DNA from: Desulfocapsa sp.
GTDB lineage: Bacteria > Desulfobacterota > Desulfobulbia > Desulfobulbales > Desulfocapsaceae
Direction of reading: 5' to 3'
Length of the DNA: 11,266 nt
Assembly (NCBI GenBank): GCA_020717935.1
Contig: DYDK01000034.1
Location: 1 to 11,266, forward strand
The number at the start of each line of letters is the position of its first letter. The stretch's first letter is position 1. Under the pieces are notes generated by a model. The model had not been told where the DNA came from. It did not search any database and saw only the letters and a list, made by a program, of their open reading frames with translations. A program made the translations under genes and the position numbers. This document shows, piece by piece, positions 1-5,464 of the stretch.

Positions 1-27
1 TTAAATATCAAGATATTATGAGCGCTT

Positions 28-318
28 TCAGCAATTACTGTGCCACGGATTCAGGTCTTTTATCCTATTATCCTCTTTTGCTCGAAAAAGCATTGGATGG
101 TCATCAACGAACGCAAGATGGACATATTCGTGTAGGTTCTTATTTCTGTCGGCATCATGACTCCACTCATTGCCACCAGGCAAAGGAATTTCAATACCTC
201 TCCGTTCAAGTTCACCGAGAGAAAGTAGTCCTTTGTTCTTTTCAATGGAGTCGAGATTGGCCCTGTCAGTAAAATGCCAAACACCGTCAAAATTGTAATT
301 TTTGATGATTGTGTTCAT
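28..318 (-). pseudogene. DarT-like DNA ADP-ribosyltransferase, N-terminal fragment
   Basis: This 96-aa frame resembles the N-terminal half of the DarT / DUF4433 family, the toxins of DarTG systems that ADP-ribosylate thymidine in single-stranded DNA. Family-like segments in order are WHFTDRANLDSI (residues 14-25, the HxT..NL..I start of the fold), GLLSLGELERRGIE (30-43), PGGNEWSHDAD (47-57) and HEYVHLAFVDDHPML (63-77), which matches the usual YVP.YF..R.PML. The family is about 200 aa and its catalytic glutamate lies in the second half, which is absent: the frame ends after NPWHSNC. Two further in-frame stops follow before the window edge, and I see no convincing continuation in the other frames. 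The start is well supported (GGAG, then CAAT, then ATG). It lies 62 bp behind the cysteine-cluster gene on the same strand. Family membership is inferred from motif resemblance; loss of function is inferred from the missing half. No DarG macrodomain antitoxin is in the window; it could only lie to the left. Confidence 0.62.
30..45 (-). promoter_or_regulatory. sigma-54 (RpoN) promoter, -24/-12
   Basis: The minus strand reads TGGCAC AGTAA TTGCT: a perfect -24 core (TGGCAC), five bases, and a perfect -12 core (TTGCT). The only deviation from TGGCACG-N4-TTGCW is A for G after the -24 core. Transcription would start near position 19 and run leftward out of the window, so the target gene is not visible. 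Sigma-54 promoters need an enhancer-binding ATPase; no activator gene or clear upstream site is seen here. The -12 box overlaps the stop codon of the truncated DarT-like frame. Confidence 0.7.
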
Positions 319-380
319 ATTGCTCCGAGGGCTAACAGTTTGTTTTTGTGAGTTTTATGCGGTTTTCGTTCAGGCAATAG

Positions 381-1325
381 TTACTTCTTTTCTTCCATCT
401 CTCTTTCCTTCTTGATCCGCTCATATTCCTCGACCGATTCGATCACCGACTCGTCCTGTCGTTGTTTGATCTCGCCGACTTTGGCCTGAATTTTATCCTC
501 GCGAATCTTCATGGTCTGGGCGCCAAACAAGGTGGCAGCCAGGTATTTGAAGGAAAAGAGCATTAATTCCACATCATCTTCTTTGATTTTGGCCACGGTT
601 TCATCATCAATAATAAAGGTATCGAGGAAGGAACTTTCAAAGACAAAGGAGCGGAAATGATCAAGGTCGGTGGAAGCCATGAAGAACATGCGTTTGGCCT
701 GCTCGGAAAGGCTGGCCTGATGCCCGAAGGATTTTCGTCGCATAACCAGGCGCAGCCATTCCTTGTTCATCTCATCGCGCAGATCCACGCCCTGATCGGC
801 CCGCCATTCCCGCACTGTCCACTCCTTATCTTCCTCAAAACCCTTGCAGTGCTCTTCTTTGACAATAAAAAAGAATTTCTCCTCATCATTTTGATCGCCA
901 TCCTTGCTCTTGTTGTCACCGCCTTCATGAAAATCGGCCATACCTACCGGATAATAGCGACAGGCAGAGGGGCGATCCGTGTAAACGGTGCACCCTTCAG
1001 GGGTCACAAAAGGACATTTCTGGTTATCTTCCCGTAACTTAATGGCGACCCCTGGCATATCGGTCTGCTCAAGATAGACGGGAGTAGCGTACTGATGCAG
1101 AAATTCATGGGCCGGCATATTTAAGCGCTTTCGGAGTTGCAGGATATCATAGGGGGTGAGAATAATTTTAATCCCGCCGCAACAGGTGGTAAAACAACTC
1201 ACTCCAGGATGGCAGCGGAACTTTATCCTGCTGTCCAGGGTCAGTTTTTGCGGCAGGATATTGGAGGGATTGGTTGCTTTGCCAAAGAGAACCTTCTCTT
1301 TGCCGGACATGTTATGCTCAGTCAT
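381..1325 (-). CDS. YkgJ-family cysteine-cluster protein
   Basis: This is a 314-aa cytoplasmic protein of the YkgJ / CxxCxxCC family (PF03692-like), thought to bind zinc or an iron-sulfur cluster; its biochemical role is generally unknown. The N-terminal part carries FRCHPGVSCFTTCCGG (C38, C44, C48, C49) followed by the family's second cysteine group in CPFVTPEGCTVYTDRPSACRYYP (C104, C112, C122), and a further C160 in a KEEHCKGF segment. Residues about 165-314 form a longer, charged and probably helical extension ending in a Lys/Glu-rich tail (EREMEEKK). There is no signal peptide or membrane segment. A short acidic, low-complexity insert (HEGGDNKSKDGDQNDEEK, 133-150) interrupts the core and is likely a loop. 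The start at 1325 has a good ribosome site (AAGGTG, five bases before ATG); M6 is a possible alternative. A strong promoter and a leader hairpin lie just upstream, and the DarT-like fragment follows on the same strand. Family assignment is secure, function is not. Confidence 0.88.
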   Translation of the reverse strand: MTEHNMSGKEKVLFGKATNPSNILPQKLTLDSRIKFRCHPGVSCFTTCCGGIKIILTPYDILQLRKRLNMPAHEFLHQYATPVYLEQTDMPGVAIKLREDNQKCPFVTPEGCTVYTDRPSACRYYPVGMADFHEGGDNKSKDGDQNDEEKFFFIVKEEHCKGFEEDKEWTVREWRADQGVDLRDEMNKEWLRLVMRRKSFGHQASLSEQAKRMFFMASTDLDHFRSFVFESSFLDTFIIDDETVAKIKEDDVELMLFSFKYLAATLFGAQTMKIREDKIQAKVGEIKQRQDESVIESVEEYERIKKEREMEEKK

Positions 1326-1350
1326 GGTTTCACCTTCTCGTAAAAAGAAA

Positions 1351-1367
1351 TCCCGTACAACACGGGA
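1351..1367 (-). promoter_or_regulatory. leader hairpin before the cysteine-cluster gene
   Basis: TCCCGT and ACGGGA form a perfect 6-bp stem around a 5-base loop. On the minus strand the stem is followed by the T-rich stretch TTTCTTTTT, so it looks like a small intrinsic terminator. It sits about 20 bases after the predicted transcription start and 25 bases before the ATG, within the 5' leader. A second CCCGT just upstream in the transcript (plus-strand 1374-1378) could pair with the same ACGGG arm. That would give a simple alternative structure. Attenuation is inference; the stem is short. Confidence 0.4.
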
Positions 1368-1393
1368 AAATTAACGGGTTCATAGAATTTTTG

Positions 1394-1422
1394 ATAATAA
1401 GCATATACTATTTCACTGTCAA
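1394..1422 (-). promoter_or_regulatory. sigma-70 promoter of the cysteine-cluster gene
   Basis: On the minus strand there is a perfect TTGACA (plus-strand 1417-1422), a 17-base spacer, and TATTAT (1394-1399; five of six matches to TATAAT). The predicted start is near 1387, giving a leader of about 62 bases to the ATG at 1325. It is one of the two best housekeeping promoters in the window. Confidence 0.72.
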
Positions 1423-1533
1423 ACCTATTCATACATCCGACACGGCCCTTGCCGCCTCTTTCTTATATTTCTTGCACATTACCCTGATAATCCTTATAGT
1501 CCTCATCAGTACCAACAAGCTCTGCCCTTTATA

Positions 1534-1554
1534 TTGATTATAATTGAGAATCAA
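1534..1554 (+). promoter_or_regulatory. candidate -10 box within an AT-rich dyad
   Basis: A perfect TATAAT (1539-1544) lies 28 bases before the 64-aa gene, without a good -35 box at normal spacing. It sits in an inverted repeat TTGATT (1534-1539) / AATCAA (1549-1554). The sequence TTGATTATAATTGAGAATCA is loosely like Fur-type operators, but it matches the consensus only in part. A repressor site over the -10 box is an inference; nothing identifies the regulator. Confidence 0.35.
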
Positions 1555-1572
1555 CAAGCATAGGAAAACCAC

Positions 1573-1767
1573 ATGAAACTCTTTGTCCGTCCTATCAATT
1601 TTGCCAAGACGCAAACTTTGATCTATCATTTGCCGGATGGCCCCGCTTTGTCCTTAAACATTGACGGAATTGGGGAGTTTCTCGACCTTGAACTGGACAT
1701 CGGCCATGTCTGTGATACTTCGGCCATCGATGGCATCGTCCACTTCTTTCCCAAAGGCAATGCCTGA
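1573..1767 (+). CDS. small hypothetical protein, 64 aa
   Basis: I do not recognise this protein. It begins MKLFVRPINFAKTQ and ends HFFPKGNA. It is acidic in the middle (DGIGEFLDLELDIGHVCD), has one cysteine, and shows no signal peptide or membrane segment. Alternating hydrophobic residues suggest a small beta-rich fold. Support for a real gene: a ribosome site (AGGA about eight bases before the ATG), a TATAAT box upstream, and a stop only 17 bases before the PHP gene, which itself lacks a good ribosome site and so may depend on translational coupling. Against: it is short and overlaps an unrelated frame of similar quality on the other strand. Confidence 0.5.
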   Translation: MKLFVRPINFAKTQTLIYHLPDGPALSLNIDGIGEFLDLELDIGHVCDTSAIDGIVHFFPKGNA

Positions 1768-1784
1768 GAGCCAGTAGTCATCCC

Positions 1785-2588
1785 GTGAAGACCCGTTATC
1801 CGCTCATCAATCTTCAGTGCGACAGCCACATGCACACCCGCTATTGTCACCATGCGGTGGGCACAATGGAGGAGTATGTGCTGTGCGCCATTGACAAGGG
1901 TCTGGAAGAGATCGTTTTTCTTGAGCACATGGAAGCAAGTGGGGTCAACTATTTTGACACCACTTGGTTAACCGAAGATGATTTTGACCTTTACTTTGCA
2001 GAAGGACAAAAACTCCAGGAACACTACGGCGACCAACTGACCATTGGCTTGGGCGTTGAGGTGGGGTACAGTGTGACCCAGCAACAGGAATTGCTGGATC
2101 GCCTGAGCAAACGCTCCTGGGCACAGGTGGGGGTTTCCTACCATTTCATGCCGGTTGATAGCCAGCCCTTTGACTTGAACTTAGTCAGCAGCCAGCAAAG
2201 AAACATCCAGGCCATCAGCGAAACTGGCAATGCAGGTGTCCTGGAAAACTACTTCAAGGCCCTGATCGAAGCAGTGGCCGTTCTCCCCGGCACCAAGGTC
2301 TGTCACCTTGATGCAGCTTTGCGTTTTCAGCCCGACCTGCAATTAACTGCCGGTCACTGGCAACAGATCGAAGAGCTGCTCGATGTCATGAAGACAAGAA
2401 AGATGGGCCTGGAAATCAACACTTCCGGTATTCCCATTCGTGGCAATCCTTTCCCCGCCCCCGCCATTATTCAAATGGCCATCAACCGTGAGATTCCGCT
2501 CTTTGCAGGTTCTGACGCCCACCGTCCCCAGGATGTGGGCCGCCATTTTCAACAGCTTCCAGAGATCTTCAACGCTATCACAAAGTAG
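1785..2588 (+). CDS. PHP-domain phosphatase, HisJ-like
   Basis: This 267-aa protein belongs to the PHP metal-dependent phosphoesterase family and most resembles HisJ-type histidinol-phosphatases, which remove phosphate from L-histidinol phosphate late in histidine synthesis. Metal-site motifs are in place: CDSHMHTRYCHHA with GTMEEYV (residues 12-31), FLEHME (about 45-50), GVEVGY (about 87-92), SYHFMP (about 119-124), CHLDAALRFQP, GLEINTSG, and the closing FAGSDAHRPQDVG near the C-terminus. Length fits the family (about 260-280). The start is GTG at 1785; the first internal ATG (M16) would cut into the HMH motif, so the GTG or an upstream start is needed. No strong ribosome site precedes it, consistent with coupling to the 64-aa gene 17 bases upstream. 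No other histidine gene is in the window, so the natural substrate could be another phosphoester. Family is certain, substrate is inferred. Confidence 0.85.
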   Translation: MKTRYPLINLQCDSHMHTRYCHHAVGTMEEYVLCAIDKGLEEIVFLEHMEASGVNYFDTTWLTEDDFDLYFAEGQKLQEHYGDQLTIGLGVEVGYSVTQQQELLDRLSKRSWAQVGVSYHFMPVDSQPFDLNLVSSQQRNIQAISETGNAGVLENYFKALIEAVAVLPGTKVCHLDAALRFQPDLQLTAGHWQQIEELLDVMKTRKMGLEINTSGIPIRGNPFPAPAIIQMAINREIPLFAGSDAHRPQDVGRHFQQLPEIFNAITK

Positions 2589-2734
2589 TTTTGCCAGTTT
2601 CGTGGTGGTGAGCGATGCATGGAACGCTCGTTTGTACTCTGTTCCTGTCTTTTTCACCACCAATTACCGAGAATACCATGGTGGGGTTCCGTCGATGATG
2701 GCGAGGAGGATAACGAGCACAATACTCCCTTCAA

Positions 2735-2754
2735 GAAAAAGCTTTTGCTTTTTC
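2735..2754 (-). terminator. intrinsic terminator after serS
   Basis: GAAAAAGC and GCTTTTTC form a perfect 8-bp stem around TTTT, 12 bases past the serS stop codon. It lies in the 177-bp gap between the converging PHP gene and serS. The A/T runs in the arms give T-rich tracts in both directions, so it may serve both transcripts. Only the inner GC pairs are strong. I see no gene elsewhere in 2589-2765. Confidence 0.5.
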
Positions 2755-2765
2755 AGCAACGGTCT

Positions 2766-4049
<1,284 letters not shown>

Positions 4050-4063
4050 TTATAGGTCAGATG

Positions 4064-4150
4064 AAAAGGGCCGTACAAGTGGCCCAAGGAGAGGGTTCTC
4101 AATTTCGCCTCACAAGGAGACTTAGTGGCCATTAAGAAATCTATACGGCC
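4064..4150 (-). promoter_or_regulatory. candidate attenuator in the serS leader
   Basis: On the minus strand, GGGCC and GGCCC (plus-strand 4081-4085 and 4068-4072) form a GC-only stem with an 8-base loop, followed by TTTT (4067-4064), 20 bases before the serS ATG. That is a small terminator-like hairpin. An upstream segment GGCCGTA (plus-strand 4144-4150) is exactly complementary to TACGGCC, which contains the second arm of that stem (4069-4075). Pairing of the two would prevent the terminator. Terminator versus antiterminator control is inferred from complementarity. I see no T-box signature and no serine-rich leader peptide. Confidence 0.35.
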
Positions 4151-4255
4151 TATTACGCCCCGCAGGAAGTGCCCTTGGGGTAAAGTCCTCTTGGGGGATG
4201 CCGTTCATGAAGCAAAAAAGTATGAGTTATTTTTTACGACGGATTCCAGTTCAAC

Positions 4256-4284
4256 AAGTAGCAAAGAGTTGTCCTCTTTGTCAA
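4256..4284 (-). promoter_or_regulatory. possible serS promoter with operator-like dyad
   Basis: The minus strand carries a perfect TTGACA (plus-strand 4279-4284) but only a poor -10 candidate (CTACTT or TACTTG) 17-18 bases on. A perfect 7-bp inverted repeat, CAAAGAG-ttgtc-CTCTTTG (4262-4280), fills the spacer and overlaps the -35 box by two bases. It could be an operator or a hairpin marking the end of the methyltransferase transcript; there is no T-run after it. The rest of this 297-bp gap (4044-4340) holds no gene or tRNA that I can support. Confidence 0.3.
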
Positions 4285-4340
4285 GATGCTATCCCTGCTC
4301 TCCTCCTGTTTTCTCGCGGCAAGAATTGGGGGCAAGCACC

Positions 4341-5171
4341 TCAACAAAAACGCGAACCCATCTCTTCAAGGCCCAAAAGTTGCAACAACGCTTGTAGGCG
4401 CTGTTGTGGTCGCTTGCGCGGCAGATCGTGAAATGTGGCAATAATCAACTCATTTTTCATGGAATGCTCCCAGCCCACCAGCTCAGTGACACTCACCTGA
4501 TAGCCGTACGACTCCAGTTGCAGACAGCGCAGGACATTGGTGATATGACTGCCGAATTCTCGGGTATGCAGTGGATGCCGCCACATCTCGACAAGGATAT
4601 TGCCACCCAACTGCTTCCCTTTGTTTTTTCTCAGCACCGCAGCGACTTCCGCCTGACAGCACGGAGCCAGCACGACATATCGCGCTTTTTTTTGCAGAGC
4701 AAATTGGATGGCATCATCGGTGGTCGTATCACAGGCATGAAGAGCGGTCACTACATCAACCCGTTTTGGCAGCAAGGGAGAAGCAATGGACTCCAGCACT
4801 GACAGATTCACAAAGGACATGGCGGAAAATCCCAACCTTCGCGCGAGTTCCTGGGATTTTTGTACCAGCTCATCCCTGCTCTCAATGCCATAGATATGCG
4901 ATCCCCCTGGGTACTTGCCATCCTTTACCAACTTGTGAAAAAAAAGATCATAGAGAATAAAGCCCAGATACGACTTGCCAGCCCCATGATCCACAAGATG
5001 AATTTCCTGCTGATCATTCACAATTTCCTGCATCAGCGGCTCAATGAACTGGGCCAGATGATAAACCTGTTTGAGTTTGCGACGGCTGTCCTGATTCATC
5101 TTCCCGTCGGCGGTCAGGATATGCAGTTCCTGTAATAATGCGATTGATTGCTCTGGTTTTATTTCGTACAT
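4341..5171 (-). CDS. class I SAM-dependent methyltransferase
   Basis: This 276-aa protein has the Rossmann-type SAM-binding fold and resembles the Methyltransf_32 group (PF13679-like, related to METTL25/RRNAD1-type proteins). Visible motifs are IHLVDHGAGKSYLGF (57-71, SAM loop, with GAGKS in place of the more usual GxGxG), IYGIESRDEL (93-102, with E97 in the ribose-binding position), TALHACDTTTDDAI (142-155) and VLAPCCQAEV (167-176); the LHAC...TD and PCC elements are typical of this group. The C-terminal part is basic (PRKRPQQR, 251-258), perhaps for RNA binding. The substrate is unknown; an RNA role is inferred. The ATG at 5171 has no purine-rich ribosome site: the ten bases before it are almost all pyrimidines (TTTTTCTTCTC), which is unusual among these genes. 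A MITE-like repeat lies 72 bp upstream. Confidence 0.85.
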   Translation of the reverse strand: MYEIKPEQSIALLQELHILTADGKMNQDSRRKLKQVYHLAQFIEPLMQEIVNDQQEIHLVDHGAGKSYLGFILYDLFFHKLVKDGKYPGGSHIYGIESRDELVQKSQELARRLGFSAMSFVNLSVLESIASPLLPKRVDVVTALHACDTTTDDAIQFALQKKARYVVLAPCCQAEVAAVLRKNKGKQLGGNILVEMWRHPLHTREFGSHITNVLRCLQLESYGYQVSVTELVGWEHSMKNELIIATFHDLPRKRPQQRLQALLQLLGLEEMGSRFC

Positions 5172-5243
5172 GAGAAGAAAAAAGTTTTAAGTTTCATGGG
5201 ATAAATGGTAAATGATGGGAACGATTCATCATCTTTTCCCTTA

Positions 5244-5423
5244 GGGCCTGTCCACAAATAACTTGGACATGATTGCATCTCATCTTCAGGCTATCTTTGG
5301 CTGCGGCTCAATCACAAAATCCTCATCGTAGCACAACTACGATTGCGGTTTTGTTCAATCGCCGCAACCAAATCTAACCTAAATCTGAGCGCAATCATGT
5401 CCAAGTTATTTGTGGACAGGCCC
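5244..5423. mobile_element. MITE-like palindromic element, copy 1 (180 bp)
   Basis: The ends are perfect 33-bp terminal inverted repeats (5244-5276 and 5391-5423) starting GGGCCTGTCCACAAATAACT. The element is flanked by TTA on both sides (5241-5243 and 5424-5426), read as a 3-bp target duplication. The interior is also an imperfect inverted repeat. It closes on a perfect 7-bp tip, ATCGTAG-cacaa-CTACGAT (5325-5343), whose loop lies at the exact centre, so one strand can fold into a single long hairpin. It encodes no protein, so movement would need a transposase in trans. TNA-type duplications and ends of this kind suggest an IS5-family relative, but that is inference. A second copy is at 11085. 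It lies between the divergent methyltransferase and transglycosylase genes. Confidence 0.85.
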
Positions 5424-5428
5424 TTAGG

Positions 5429-5447
5429 GAATCGGAACTTACGATTC
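5429..5447 (+). promoter_or_regulatory. short dyad before the transglycosylase start
   Basis: GAATCG-gaactta-CGATTC is a perfect 6-bp inverted repeat with a 7-base spacer, two bases after the MITE target duplication and 17 bases before the ATG at 5465. It could be an operator or a leader hairpin covering the ribosome-binding region. I find no clear -35/-10 pair between the MITE and the gene, so the gene's promoter may lie in or before the MITE. Confidence 0.3.
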
Positions 5448-5464
5448 TACGAAGCGCCTTCTTT

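Noticed and set aside
657..1037. Plus-strand 126-aa frame
   Set aside because: It lies antisense within the cysteine-cluster gene, whose motifs fix the coding strand.
1626..1928. Minus-strand 100-aa frame across the 64-aa gene and the start of the PHP gene
   Set aside because: It overlaps the well-supported PHP start, has no ribosome site, and has unremarkable composition.
4125..4397. Plus-strand 90-aa frame with GTG start behind AAGGAG
   Set aside because: The ribosome-like site is attractive, but the second half is Ser/Thr low complexity and runs 57 bases into the 3' end of the methyltransferase on the other strand. No promoter or recognisable domain.
5244..5423. CRISPR-like repeat or small RNA gene
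   Set aside because: The repeat has mirror-image ends, TTA flanks and a dispersed second copy, which fits a MITE; there is no repeat-spacer periodicity.
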